NCBI GenBank assembly: GCA_015060685.1
Contig: SUXZ01000001.1
Location: 283,709-347,708 of the forward strand
DNA length: 64,000 bases
Direction: 5' to 3'
From: Mediterranea massiliensis
Lineage (GTDB): Bacteria > Bacteroidota > Bacteroidia > Bacteroidales > Bacteroidaceae
Both the position numbers and the translations under genes were made by a program. The notes under the pieces were generated by a model, which saw only the letters and a program-made list of their open reading frames with translations, did not search any database and had not been told where the DNA came from. Shown piece after piece: positions 1-9,165 of this stretch; within the stretch, counting starts at the first letter, position 1, and each line of letters starts with the position of its first letter.

Positions 1-317
1 ACAAAAGCGCTCAGGTGACGGTTGATGGTGGTGTACCCGTTGTCGTGTACCACGTCGAGCACATATCCCGAGCCATGATTCACCCGGATGCGCGAGATGT
101 ATCCATCGGCCACCGCCCTCACCGGCTTTCCACTAACACCTTGTGTCTTGAAATCCAATCCACCGTGAAAATGATTGCTCCTTAACTCGCCGAAATTTCC
201 CGAGAAATAGATGGGGAAATCGAACGGAAGTTCGAAATGTGCATCTTTTGCCGGTTGCTGGGCGTAGCTTGCGGTGCCAACGAGCAGCAGGAGGGTTATG
301 AGTAGGGAGCGAAGCAT
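1..317 (-). CDS. M23-family metallopeptidase, N-terminal part (cut by window edge)
   Basis: Reading leftward from the ATG at 317, the frame stays open to the window edge (about 105 residues). It begins with a signal peptide (MLRSLLITLLLLVGTASYA, then QQ). The body shows the start of a lysostaphin-type peptidase fold, with NHFHGGLDFKT and later HDNGYTTINRHLS. The HxxxxD pattern matches the first zinc-ligand motif of M23 endopeptidases, which cut peptidoglycan cross-bridges; the second HxH motif would lie outside the window. It sits 53 bp downstream of fucP on the same strand, separated by an 8-bp repeat spacer, so co-transcription is possible but unproven. The family call is fairly secure; the C-terminus cannot be judged. 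Confidence 0.75.
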   Translation of the reverse strand, partial: MLRSLLITLLLLVGTASYAQQPAKDAHFELPFDFPIYFSGNFGELRSNHFHGGLDFKTQGVSGKPVRAVADGYISRIRVNHGSGYVLDVVHDNGYTTINRHLSAF

Positions 318-321
318 TTTA

Positions 322-376
322 GTGCGTTGGTTATTTAGTGAGTTAGTGTGTTAGTGAGTTAGTGTGTTAGTTAGTG
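322..376. repeat. 8-bp GTTAGTGA-type tandem repeat in a spacer
   Basis: The spacer between fucP and the M23 gene is almost entirely copies of GTTAGTGA/GTTAGTGT (about five units), running into the 3' end of fucP. A related run of GAGTTAGT units lies between the sensor kinase and response regulator genes near 13530. The units carry stop codons in several frames. Confidence 0.75.
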
Positions 377-1567
377 AATATGTAATTTTTTATAGTTGCT
401 TGCATACACGCCAATAACCAGGAAGCAAACCAACGGCACAAGGAAGCCGAGCGCCATCTGTTGTTCGCCAATCACACCCATCAATACCGGTGCTACGGCA
501 CCACCTACGATGGCCATGATAAGGTATGACGAGCCTTGCTTGGTGTGTGCACCCACGCCGTGGATGGCCAATGCAAAGATGGTTGGGAACATGATGCTTT
601 CGAACAAGTAGCAACAGAAGAGGGCGATGACCGCAATCCATCCGTTGGCAAACACCACTACACCCATGCAGATAGCCGCGCCGATGGCAAAATAGAACAA
701 CATGCGTTCGGCCGCCATCTTTTCCATAACCCAACTACCGGCAAAACGACCGAACATGAACAAGCCCATGCCGCCAAACGAAAGGATAAGCGCTGCTTGT
801 TGGTCGGTTACTTGCACCGACGATTCGGTTACGTAATTGATAAAGAAACTATTGATACCGGTTTGAGCTGCCACATAGCAGAACAATGCTATCACGCCGA
901 AGGTAAAGTGACGATAGCTCCAAAGGCTGCGTTTTGTATGGTTGGTTTCGACGATAGTCTCTTCCTTTATCTCGGGAAGTTTGACACGCATAAAGAGGAT
1001 AGCCACCAATGTAACGGCAATACCTATGCCTACGTAAGGAATGGCAATGTTTCCGCCACCGTCGCCATCGAACAGAATCAATCCGCCTACAAGCGGGCCG
1101 ACAATCCAACCCAAGCCGTTGAACGATTGGGCAAAGTTCAAGCGTCGTGCGCTACTGTCTGGCTCACCCAACACGGTGACGTATGGATTGGCGGCGGTTT
1201 CCAGGCAAGTCAAACCGCATCCGATGATGAACAACGAAAGCAGGAAGAACTCGAACGACATCAGTTTGCTACCGGGCAAGAACATATAGGCACCCAAGGC
1301 ATAGAGCAGCAAGCCCGTCACCACACCGATGCGATAGCCCCACTTACGGATAATCAATCCGGCCGGTATTGCCATCAGAAAATAACCGCTATACACCACG
1401 GCTTGCACCATGGCCGATTTGGCTTTCGAAATCTCCAGCACCTCTTGAAAGTGCTTGTTCAACACGTCGAGAATACTATGTGCAAATCCCCACAAGAAGA
1501 AGAGGGAAGTCACGAGAATAAACGGAAGCAGGTAATTTTTACCATCTTTTGTCTGTACTAATTTCAT
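371..1567 (-). CDS. fucP: L-fucose:H+ symporter (MFS permease)
   Basis: A 398-residue, twelve-helix major facilitator protein that should import L-fucose with protons across the inner membrane. Residues Asp34 (in FLWGFAH..LD), Glu123 (in LETAANPYV) and Asn150 (in NFAQSFN) match the positions of E. coli FucP Asp46, Glu135 and Asn162 at a constant offset of 12, which is strong evidence for a fucose permease rather than a generic sugar MFS. It lies 24 bp downstream of fkp on the same strand, so uptake and nucleotide activation of fucose appear to be one operon. Related FucP-like permeases can carry galactose or glucose, so some uncertainty about substrate remains, but the fkp linkage favours fucose. 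Confidence 0.93.
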   Translation of the reverse strand: MKLVQTKDGKNYLLPFILVTSLFFLWGFAHSILDVLNKHFQEVLEISKAKSAMVQAVVYSGYFLMAIPAGLIIRKWGYRIGVVTGLLLYALGAYMFLPGSKLMSFEFFLLSLFIIGCGLTCLETAANPYVTVLGEPDSSARRLNFAQSFNGLGWIVGPLVGGLILFDGDGGGNIAIPYVGIGIAVTLVAILFMRVKLPEIKEETIVETNHTKRSLWSYRHFTFGVIALFCYVAAQTGINSFFINYVTESSVQVTDQQAALILSFGGMGLFMFGRFAGSWVMEKMAAERMLFYFAIGAAICMGVVVFANGWIAVIALFCCYLFESIMFPTIFALAIHGVGAHTKQGSSYLIMAIVGGAVAPVLMGVIGEQQMALGFLVPLVCFLVIGVYASNYKKLHIH

Positions 1568-1591
1568 GATATAAATATTTAAGATTACTAA

Positions 1592-4423
1592 TTAACTTCT
1601 TGATACTTGGAAACCGCGTTCGGACAACGTCATCTCCACAAATCGTGCCCGGCTATTGGGCGGATTCTGCGTAAGTGTTTCGCGGATGCGTGCGGCCGTT
1701 TCCGGATCTTTCGCCACCATATACAGGAATCCTCCTCCACCGGCACCTGGCAACTTGTAGCCTAAGCAATAATCCTTTACCTGTTGGATAATGGCTTCTA
1801 CCTCGGGCGGATTGGTGCCGCTATCCAATTGCTTGTTCTGACACCAGTTGGTGGCCAACGCTTGTCCATACGCCATGAAGTCGTTGCGTTGAATGGCATC
1901 GACCATCACCAATGCATGCTGTTTCATCTCGTCCAGCAAGCTGAGGTGTGGAAGCGAGTTGAGGAACATGCCGCGCACAATCTCGGCCAGGATAGCCTTT
2001 GCCGTGCGTGTAATGCCGGTATAGTAAAGCAAGTGGCATGCCCTATACTCGGGCAACGTAAAGAGGTGTTGTGGCAACCAATGCACCTGTGCGCATTGTT
2101 CGAATCCGGGTTGCGTTTGCAACAACTTCACCCCATGAAGCACACCGCCGTACTGGTCTTGCCATCCGCCACCGGTAGTAAGCAGTTGTTCAAGTGCCAG
2201 GGTGCGGCTACAAATCTCGCTCTTGTCCCACGACAAGGCACAGAAGTCGTTCAACGCGCCCAGCACCGTAGCCGCAAGCACCGAGCTTGTTCCCAACCCC
2301 GAGCCGGCCGGTACCGCCGATAGCAACGTAATCTCCATACCCGTGCCGAAGGCTTCGAGTTGTTGTTGCAACGAGGCATATTCCACCTCGCTGAACGCGG
2401 GTAGGAATCCCGCCAGGGCAAGTGCCGCTTTCGGTATGGAGAAGGGCGAGCCCACCTGTTTGTAGTCGGCCAACTGCTCGAAGGTAGTCACCACCTCGAT
2501 GGCGCCCATGTCGATGGAGCGAAGCACGATGTGATGCTTTACCGACGGCTTGATATAGACTTGCAACGGCGGTTGTCCGTTCAGTTCGATGGCAAGATTC
2601 ACCACGTTTCCACCCTTCAGGAGCGAGTACGGAGGTGTATCAGTCCATCCGCCCGATATATCGATGCGCACGGGGCTTCTACCCCACACTATCTGGTCGC
2701 TATACACGTTCAGTTTGGGGCGGCTTTTCCGTTGGTAGATGGGTGCAAGTATGGTGTCGCGCAACAGGCTGAAGGCAATCTGTTCGTCTTGGTTATAGGT
2801 GCGGTTGTCCAGTTGGTCGATGCGTGCACGAAGCATGCGGTTATGAATCTGTTGCATGATGGGTGCATCGTCGTTCAGCGCCATTGGTTTGGGTAGGTTG
2901 TAGCGATGATATTGCTTGGCCACATCCTCCAAGTCGAGTTGATAGAAGATACTCTTCTCGTAGTTCTTGGCCAGCATGTCGAGGTTGCCTTTCGAGAAGG
3001 CCTGGCGTTGTTCGTACAAGCGTTTCAAGTCGGCATTGGCGGCAATCTCGTCGGCCGAGATGCGTTGTGCATCCGTCCATCGTTGCTTTCCCGTCTCCAA
3101 GGTAGGGTTACTTGTCATCCACTCTATCACCGCCTCCATCTCCTCTACATTATATATTATTGGGAAAAGCGTGGCCGCTTGCAGGTCGTCGACCTTGCCC
3201 TTCAACGCCTCGGGCTTCACGCCCCTCTCCTCCATCCATTGAGCGAACGGCTTGCTTAGGTAGCGCGTTTCCGGATGCAGCAACGCCCCTTTGAAGGCAT
3301 CGTCGTATCCATACGGACGGACAGCCCATCCGCCTTGCTTCATCGGCACAACATCCAAGCACACTCCGCTTGGAAGTGTCAGCCGCCAATCGTTGTAGGG
3401 CACGCCCGTAATAATCTGCTGCGCACCCAGTTGCCAGGTGCAAGGCACGTGGCTATTCTCTATCCACAAGTTTCCGTTGGCCGATGTAAACGACACCTCC
3501 ACGGCGGCATTCTGCACAAAGATGGCCGGATTAGGCTTCATTTTGTGGTGCATGATTTGTCGCTGGTCGTACACCTTATTTTGTATGGTCAATGTAGATG
3601 ATAGCAATTCACGGCTGGTGCCGAAATGATAGAATTCGCCTCCGGGAAGCGGCAAGATGGCCACCGAAAGCTTGTTCAGTTCGTCGTCGTTTATTGTAGG
3701 ATGGGCACCCAACGAACGTCCGAAGTCGCTATAAAGGTCGTAGTATTGCACCTCGTCGCCCTCCTCGTCCGTCGAGCGTTTCATCAGTAGCTTCACGGCT
3801 CTTTCGCTCAGCAGCCAGATGCCGATGTCTATCAGGAAGAGGTGTGTTTTCGATAGTTTTTCAAGCTCGGCCATCGAGGGTTTCTGAAGCATGAAGTCCA
3901 ACACCTCCGGTGCTTTTCTGTCCGACACGAACACCCCGTGATGCGTAGCCAGTTCGGGATTCACCCACACGCCGTAGCACACCACATCGGCATCGGGGAT
4001 GGGTTGTAGTTGTTGTTCGGCACGGATATAGACATCGCCGCTTGCAATCAGCGTGCCCAATCCTTGCGGTGCCAGCTTCAATATTTTTTCGTATAGCGGC
4101 ATTTGCAACGCCAACAGGTTTTGGTTCAACCGTTGTCCGCGCGCCCACCGGAAGACCGGTATCGGAGTCAGTATTTTTCCCGAAGGCGCATATCCCGGCA
4201 ACCGCCTGCTTTGTCCGCCGGCATGAAGGATAATTTTCTTTTCCCTTAACTCCTCTTCGGTTTTTCCTTCCATCCATTGTTTCAGCAACCAGGTAGTGCC
4301 TCCGCCCGATCCCAATTTTTTATCTATCGGATCGGACGAACAAAACCATTCCTGCTTGTCCAGTGTTTCTATATCGTAAATATCGGCAACCAAATTCGGC
4401 GGCAACGAAAGCAATTTATACAT
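1592..4423 (-). CDS. fkp: Bifunctional L-fucokinase / GDP-L-fucose pyrophosphorylase
   Basis: 943 residues, close to the 949 of Bacteroides fragilis Fkp. The N-terminal half carries the nucleotidyltransferase signature LHAGGQSRRLPGY with following SGK (about residues 66-83), which makes GDP-fucose from fucose-1-phosphate and GTP. The C-terminal half is a GHMP kinase: PAGSGLGTSS (about 705-714) is the ATP-binding motif and KLPGAGGGG (about 890-898) the third GHMP motif; it phosphorylates L-fucose. The product feeds fucosylation of capsule and surface glycoproteins in Bacteroides. First gene of the fkp-fucP pair. No truncation or missing motif seen. Confidence 0.97.
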   Translation of the reverse strand: MYKLLSLPPNLVADIYDIETLDKQEWFCSSDPIDKKLGSGGGTTWLLKQWMEGKTEEELREKKIILHAGGQSRRLPGYAPSGKILTPIPVFRWARGQRLNQNLLALQMPLYEKILKLAPQGLGTLIASGDVYIRAEQQLQPIPDADVVCYGVWVNPELATHHGVFVSDRKAPEVLDFMLQKPSMAELEKLSKTHLFLIDIGIWLLSERAVKLLMKRSTDEEGDEVQYYDLYSDFGRSLGAHPTINDDELNKLSVAILPLPGGEFYHFGTSRELLSSTLTIQNKVYDQRQIMHHKMKPNPAIFVQNAAVEVSFTSANGNLWIENSHVPCTWQLGAQQIITGVPYNDWRLTLPSGVCLDVVPMKQGGWAVRPYGYDDAFKGALLHPETRYLSKPFAQWMEERGVKPEALKGKVDDLQAATLFPIIYNVEEMEAVIEWMTSNPTLETGKQRWTDAQRISADEIAANADLKRLYEQRQAFSKGNLDMLAKNYEKSIFYQLDLEDVAKQYHRYNLPKPMALNDDAPIMQQIHNRMLRARIDQLDNRTYNQDEQIAFSLLRDTILAPIYQRKSRPKLNVYSDQIVWGRSPVRIDISGGWTDTPPYSLLKGGNVVNLAIELNGQPPLQVYIKPSVKHHIVLRSIDMGAIEVVTTFEQLADYKQVGSPFSIPKAALALAGFLPAFSEVEYASLQQQLEAFGTGMEITLLSAVPAGSGLGTSSVLAATVLGALNDFCALSWDKSEICSRTLALEQLLTTGGGWQDQYGGVLHGVKLLQTQPGFEQCAQVHWLPQHLFTLPEYRACHLLYYTGITRTAKAILAEIVRGMFLNSLPHLSLLDEMKQHALVMVDAIQRNDFMAYGQALATNWCQNKQLDSGTNPPEVEAIIQQVKDYCLGYKLPGAGGGGFLYMVAKDPETAARIRETLTQNPPNSRARFVEMTLSERGFQVSRS

Positions 4424-4494
4424 GTTTCTGATGTATTTTTTTGTTTTGGTTACAAATTAAATAAAAAATATGCTATTAGAAGAATAAAAAAAAC

Positions 4495-4502
4495 TATTTT
4501 TG
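4495..4502 (+). promoter_or_regulatory. -7 box (TAnnTTTG) before the C10 protease gene
   Basis: TATTTTTG, an exact match to the Bacteroides -7 consensus, 31 bp before the ATG. No clear -33 TTTG is seen at the expected distance. Confidence 0.5.
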
Positions 4503-4532
4503 CGCCAATATACACCATTAATTTAATATTTT

Positions 4533-6368
4533 ATGAACAAGAGGTCTCTACTTCTACTGCTTTGTGCGCTATTGCCCGCATGGCTATTGGCCGACAACAT
4601 CCCTGTGGAACAAGCACAAAGCCTTGCTTCGGATTTCTTCAAATCCCATGTACAAACCCGCAATGCTTCGCCCCAACTACAATTGGTATGGGATGGCGAA
4701 GAAGCCGGTACACGTAGCCAACAAGATGCTGCATTCTATGTATTCAACCGCACCGATGCCCCCGGTTTCGTTATCGTGTCGGGCGACGACGTGGCCATGC
4801 CTATCCTGGGCTACTCGCTCACCGAAACCTTCCAGGCCGACAACATGGCACCCAACCTCAAGTCTTGGATGCAGATGTATCGCAAGGAGATTAATGATGC
4901 CCGCCGTGCCGGATTAAAGGCCTCTGCCACCACCCGTTCGGCTTGGCAAACGCGTGCCACCGATGCCGGCAACGTGGTAAAGCAGCTCACCACCGCCAAG
5001 TGGAATCAATCGGCACCCTACGACCGACTTACCCCCGAGATAAACGGCCGCAAGTCGGCTACCGGATGCGTAGCTACCGCCATGGCCATCGTGATGAAGT
5101 ATCACAATTGGCCTCCCAAGGGCGTAGGAACACTTTCCGAATACACCTATAAAGATAACGAAAACAACTCGCACACCATCCCCGGCCACGAATTAGGTCA
5201 CGAATACCAATGGGACAAGATGCTGATGGAGTATGTCGAAGGCGAATATACCGACGAGGAAGCCGATGCCGTGGCACAATTGATGTACGATTGCGGTATC
5301 ATGATGAAGATGCAATACAACCTCGACGGCTATGGTAGTTCGGGTGCCTACTCGCACGAGATTGCCCCGGCCATGATAGAACACATGCAATACGACTTGG
5401 GTACCGGCTACTTGCAAAGCGATTGGTATAACGCCACCGGTTGGATGAACCTGATGCGTGCCGAGCTCGATGCCAACCGTCCGATAATCTACGGCGGTAG
5501 CAACGACCGTGGCGAGGGCCACCAGTTCGTGTTCGACGGCTATACCGATACCGACTACTTCAGCGTAAACTGGGGATGGGGCGGCTTGGCCGATGGCTAC
5601 TACCTGCTCTCGGCCCTCGACCCTGAAGAACAGGGCACCGGCGGTAACTCGGGCGGCGGTTTCATCAAGAACCAATCGGCCGTCATCGGCGTACAGCCCA
5701 TCCAAAAAGACAGCAAGCCATTCGAAGCCCTCTTCCTAATGAAGGGACAAAGCACTGACGGCGACATGCTCTACGGCTTGAAGCCCGACACCAAGGACAT
5801 CAAGCAAAACGAGCCGTTCAACATGCAATTCGGTTTCATCATGAACGTTGGCAACGAGCCGTTCAATGGTGTGGCTATCCTTTCGCTCTACGACAAAGAC
5901 GGCAAATTCAAGCAACACATCTGCGAAGAGCTGGAAATTGTAGATTTACCATATGGTAGTGGCACCGGCTATGCAGCCGTACCTTGCGAAATCACCGTTA
6001 GAATCGAGCCGCTCGACTACATCGTGGCCAACTATCACAACAACGAAACAACCGAGTGGCAACGCCTCTATGGCGACGGAAAGACCACCGACCTCGTCGT
6101 GGTGAAGGAGGTTGACGGAAGTTTGGAAAACAACTGCAAATTCGCGTATAGCAAGGCCGATAGAATCATCACCATCACTACCCTGCCCGACATCAGCTAC
6201 TCGCTCAAGGCATCCGATGGCGTGGAAGCCACCCAAGGCGTGACCGATGAAAGCGGTGTCATCAGCATCGATACCAAGGCTCTTGCCGCAGGTACCTATC
6301 AGCTGACAATGGTGAAGGATGAATTTACCCAGAAGGTGATTTCGTTTGTAATCGGCAAGAATGAATAA
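4533..6368 (+). CDS. C10 family (streptopain-like) cysteine protease, secreted
   Basis: 611 residues with a signal peptide (MNKRSLLLLLCALLPAWLLA). A propeptide of the inhibitory Spi/streptopain type fills about residues 21-130. The catalytic domain has the nucleophile in TGCVATAMA (Cys179) and the histidine in GEGHQFVFDGY (His330), followed by NWGWGG (residues 346-351), the usual C10 arrangement. After about residue 370 there is a C-terminal extension of roughly 240 residues with beta-rich, Ig-like character. Relatives in Bacteroides fragilis (Bfp proteases) are surface or secreted and cleave host proteins. The next gene, 19 bp downstream, encodes a fimbrillin-like lipoprotein and not the small Spi-like inhibitor often found beside C10 genes. 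Confidence 0.93.
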   Translation: MNKRSLLLLLCALLPAWLLADNIPVEQAQSLASDFFKSHVQTRNASPQLQLVWDGEEAGTRSQQDAAFYVFNRTDAPGFVIVSGDDVAMPILGYSLTETFQADNMAPNLKSWMQMYRKEINDARRAGLKASATTRSAWQTRATDAGNVVKQLTTAKWNQSAPYDRLTPEINGRKSATGCVATAMAIVMKYHNWPPKGVGTLSEYTYKDNENNSHTIPGHELGHEYQWDKMLMEYVEGEYTDEEADAVAQLMYDCGIMMKMQYNLDGYGSSGAYSHEIAPAMIEHMQYDLGTGYLQSDWYNATGWMNLMRAELDANRPIIYGGSNDRGEGHQFVFDGYTDTDYFSVNWGWGGLADGYYLLSALDPEEQGTGGNSGGGFIKNQSAVIGVQPIQKDSKPFEALFLMKGQSTDGDMLYGLKPDTKDIKQNEPFNMQFGFIMNVGNEPFNGVAILSLYDKDGKFKQHICEELEIVDLPYGSGTGYAAVPCEITVRIEPLDYIVANYHNNETTEWQRLYGDGKTTDLVVVKEVDGSLENNCKFAYSKADRIITITTLPDISYSLKASDGVEATQGVTDESGVISIDTKALAAGTYQLTMVKDEFTQKVISFVIGKNE

Positions 6369-6387
6369 CCCCTAAAACAGAAACATC

Positions 6388-7530
6388 ATGAAAAGAATAG
6401 CATACTACCTCATTCCGTTCCTGTCGTTTGCACTTGTAGCATGTGGCGGCGGAAAAGACGACTTTGAAGAACCGGGCGGCGAAACCCCGAGCAAGCCCGA
6501 AGTGAAGATTTCGGAACTATCGTTCACCACCACCGTTCAAACCCGTGCCCTGCCCGAAGTGCTGACCGATTTGAAGAACGGCTCGCAAATGAGCATCTTC
6601 GTCACCTTCTCCAACAACAGCAGCACGGAAAAGATGTCGAAAGCCGTGTGTAGCAACGACCTTTGGAAGGCCAGCCCCTCCATTCCGTTGGAAGCCGGTG
6701 TAAACGCCTCGTTCTATGCCGTCTATCCCTATAGCTCGGCCTATACAAGCAGCACCGCCATCCCCGTAAGTGTCGGCACACAAACCGACTACCTCTATTC
6801 CGGAAGCAAGGCCAGCGTAAGCAAGGCCATCCCTACGGCCAGTGTCACCATGCACCACGCCATGTCCGTCTTCGCCTTCAACATCGATAAGCAAGGCTAT
6901 ACCGGCAAGGGCAACTTGCAAGAGATTAAGCTGTCGGGCGACGGATTCTATACAGAAGGCAACCTGAACATCACCAAGGGAACAATAGCCGGTAGCACAC
7001 GTGGCGAATACGCCAAGAGCTTCAACCAAACCCTTCAGGAAGGCGGCTTTACCAGCAACATCCCCGCTATGTTTGTCATCCCTTCCAACTCAAGCGGAAG
7101 CAACTACCAGCTCACCCTCACCGTAGATGGTAAGGAATACACCAGCACGTTGCCCAAGCAAAGCGTGTCGGGCGGCAACAAATACCTGTTCCGCATGGCA
7201 CTCACCGAACGCGAGTTGGTCATCTTTGCCGAGCTCACCGAAGTAGTGTCGCTCAATGCCGATAGCGACGAGATGCCCCAACGCGAGTTAAGCACCTTGC
7301 AGGTGACCCACACTAACGGCCGCATGAACGTGCCCGCCATCAGCGGTTCCGACGGCCTTTTCGGTAAGGTATATTGGGGCGACAACACCAGCGAAGACTA
7401 CAAGGCCAACCTCAACCACATTTATAAGACCGAAGGCAAGCACACCATTGCCATCGAGAGTTGGGGAGCCAAGGAGGTAACGATGGAGAGCCTTGCGGGC
7501 GTCACCGAAATAGATTTGTCACAATTCTGA
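6388..7530 (+). CDS. Fimbrillin-like lipoprotein
   Basis: 380 residues with a lipoprotein signal (FALVACG, lipid Cys at 19) followed by a Gly/Asp/Glu-rich linker. The central part has fimbrillin/Mfa-like features: an aromatic-rich segment ending in YPYSS, then MHHAMSVFAFNI. These match Bacteroidales fimbrillin-family adhesin subunits exported as lipoproteins. The C-terminus (about 290-380) is a separate small module ending in GVTEIDLSQF. It follows the C10 protease gene by 19 bp and is followed by a terminator hairpin, so the two form one transcription unit. Whether the protease processes this protein is unknown. Confidence 0.75.
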   Translation: MKRIAYYLIPFLSFALVACGGGKDDFEEPGGETPSKPEVKISELSFTTTVQTRALPEVLTDLKNGSQMSIFVTFSNNSSTEKMSKAVCSNDLWKASPSIPLEAGVNASFYAVYPYSSAYTSSTAIPVSVGTQTDYLYSGSKASVSKAIPTASVTMHHAMSVFAFNIDKQGYTGKGNLQEIKLSGDGFYTEGNLNITKGTIAGSTRGEYAKSFNQTLQEGGFTSNIPAMFVIPSNSSGSNYQLTLTVDGKEYTSTLPKQSVSGGNKYLFRMALTERELVIFAELTEVVSLNADSDEMPQRELSTLQVTHTNGRMNVPAISGSDGLFGKVYWGDNTSEDYKANLNHIYKTEGKHTIAIESWGAKEVTMESLAGVTEIDLSQF

Positions 7531-7533
7531 TAA

Positions 7534-7575
7534 AAAAAGAAATAGGATGGCCGGTTGGTCATCCTATTTTCTTTT
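7534..7575. terminator. Bidirectional terminator hairpin
   Basis: AATAGGATG (7541-7549) pairs with CATCCTATT (7560-7568), flanked by an A-run on the left and a T-rich tail on the right. It can end both the rightward protease/fimbrillin unit and the leftward symporter gene. Confidence 0.8.
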
Positions 7576-7588
7576 ATTCCTTATTCGT

Positions 7589-9028
7589 TTATTCGTCAAT
7601 CCTTCCGCTCCACAAATACTTCCGCGTCTCCTTCACCATCACACCCGAGAGGAAGAGCAGACACAACAAGTTTGGAATGGCCATCAGCGCATTGAAGATA
7701 TCCGCCAGGTTCCACACCAAATCCAGGCTAATCACCGCCCCCAGGTACACCGTAATCAGGAAGACAATCCGGTAGGCATTGTTCACGCCCTTCAGCCGCT
7801 TCTCCATATACTCCGAGGTAGGTTCCACCCCCATAGCACGCTTGCGTCGCACGATGAACTTGCTGGCCACATACTCCATGCCCCGCTCGCCATACAGACA
7901 CCAGCCCAGGATGGTAGAGAAGGCAAATGTCAGCGAGCCGAAGGCCAGCAACGGCGTGCCCACATACGGAATCTTCGAGAAAGCCATCTTTGTCAGCTCG
8001 CCGCCATCGCTTGCATGTATATCCGGGAAAGCCAGGATAGACGATACAATCGTTACACCCGTAATGGCACAAATCACCACCGTATCCCAGAAGGTGCCCG
8101 ACGACGAAACCAACGCCTGGCGCACCGGGTTCTTCGTCTGTGCCGATGCCGCTACGATGGGTGCCGAGCCCAATCCCGACTCGTTCGAGAACAATCCGCG
8201 TGCAATGCCATATCGTGCCGTCATCATGATGGAGGTGCCCACAAATCCGCCGCCTGCCGCCGCCGGATTGAATGCCGAGTCGATAATCAGCTTCAGTGCC
8301 GGCACCACAAAATGCACGTTGATAATCAAGATAGTTATGCATCCCAGCACATAAATCACCGCCATCAGCGGCACCAACGTCTGGCAACAACGGGCAATGC
8401 TCTTCACGCCGCCCATAATCACCGCCGCCGCCAGAATCGTCACGATGCCCCCAATCACCACGGGCGACAAACCGATTGTTTCGTGGCTCATCGTGGCAAT
8501 GGCATTCGCCTGAACCGTCGAGCCGATGCCAAACGTAGCAATGGCGGTAAAGAAAGCAAAGGCCGCCGCCATCACCATCCAAAACCACCTGGCCACCCCC
8601 TTTTTGTTGCTTGCCAGCCCGTTCTCGATGGCATACATCGGTCCGCCCAGCATCCGTCCGCCCTGGCTGATGCGATACTTCACCGCCAGCAGTCCCTCGC
8701 CATACTTCGTGGCAATGCCCAGCACGCCCGTCAGCCAGCACCAGAACACCGCCCCCGGTCCGCCCAAGGCAATGGCTGTACCCACGCCCACAATGTTTCC
8801 CGTTCCAATGGTAGCGGCAAGCGCCGTGGCCAGCGCGCCGAATTGCGAAACGTCGCCTTCGGCATCCTTATCCTTGCTGAACGAAAGTTTGATGGCCTTG
8901 AAGATGTGTCGTTGCGGAAAGCGCAGACGGATAGTCAGGTAGATATGCGTGCCCAGTAACAAGATAATCATCGGCATGCCCCACACGGCCGCGCTGATGC
9001 TACCGGCCCATTGATTCAGTGTATCCAT
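7589..9028 (-). CDS. Alanine/glycine:cation symporter (AGCS family)
   Basis: 479 residues, about ten or eleven membrane helices. Family marks include GTGNIVGVGTAIALGGPG near residue 80, the ATKYGEGLLAVKYR segment, and ARGLFSNESGLGSAP in the middle. AGCS proteins import D/L-alanine or glycine with Na+ or H+. It stands alone: convergent with the fimbrillin gene and preceded by its own TAnnTTTG box. Exact amino acid preference cannot be read from sequence. Confidence 0.92.
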   Translation of the reverse strand: MDTLNQWAGSISAAVWGMPMIILLLGTHIYLTIRLRFPQRHIFKAIKLSFSKDKDAEGDVSQFGALATALAATIGTGNIVGVGTAIALGGPGAVFWCWLTGVLGIATKYGEGLLAVKYRISQGGRMLGGPMYAIENGLASNKKGVARWFWMVMAAAFAFFTAIATFGIGSTVQANAIATMSHETIGLSPVVIGGIVTILAAAVIMGGVKSIARCCQTLVPLMAVIYVLGCITILIINVHFVVPALKLIIDSAFNPAAAGGGFVGTSIMMTARYGIARGLFSNESGLGSAPIVAASAQTKNPVRQALVSSSGTFWDTVVICAITGVTIVSSILAFPDIHASDGGELTKMAFSKIPYVGTPLLAFGSLTFAFSTILGWCLYGERGMEYVASKFIVRRKRAMGVEPTSEYMEKRLKGVNNAYRIVFLITVYLGAVISLDLVWNLADIFNALMAIPNLLCLLFLSGVMVKETRKYLWSGRIDE

Positions 9029-9067
9029 ATTTGTCAGTTTTTAGATTGGTTAGTTTTGAATAGCGTG

Positions 9068-9075
9068 CAAATATA
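9068..9075 (-). promoter_or_regulatory. -7 box of the AGCS symporter gene
   Basis: On the minus strand this reads TATATTTG, an exact TAnnTTTG match 40 bp before the start codon. Confidence 0.55.
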
Positions 9076-9165
9076 GGTAAATTAGCCTTAAATGAAAAAA
9101 ATACCATTAAGGGTTATTTGTAATACGTAATAACACAGATATGCAGTAAATATTGCATACCCATT

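Noticed and set aside
7547..8959. 470-codon plus-strand open frame opposite the AGCS symporter
   Set aside because: Arg/His-rich translation without hydrophobic segments or family; it also begins within the terminator between the genes.
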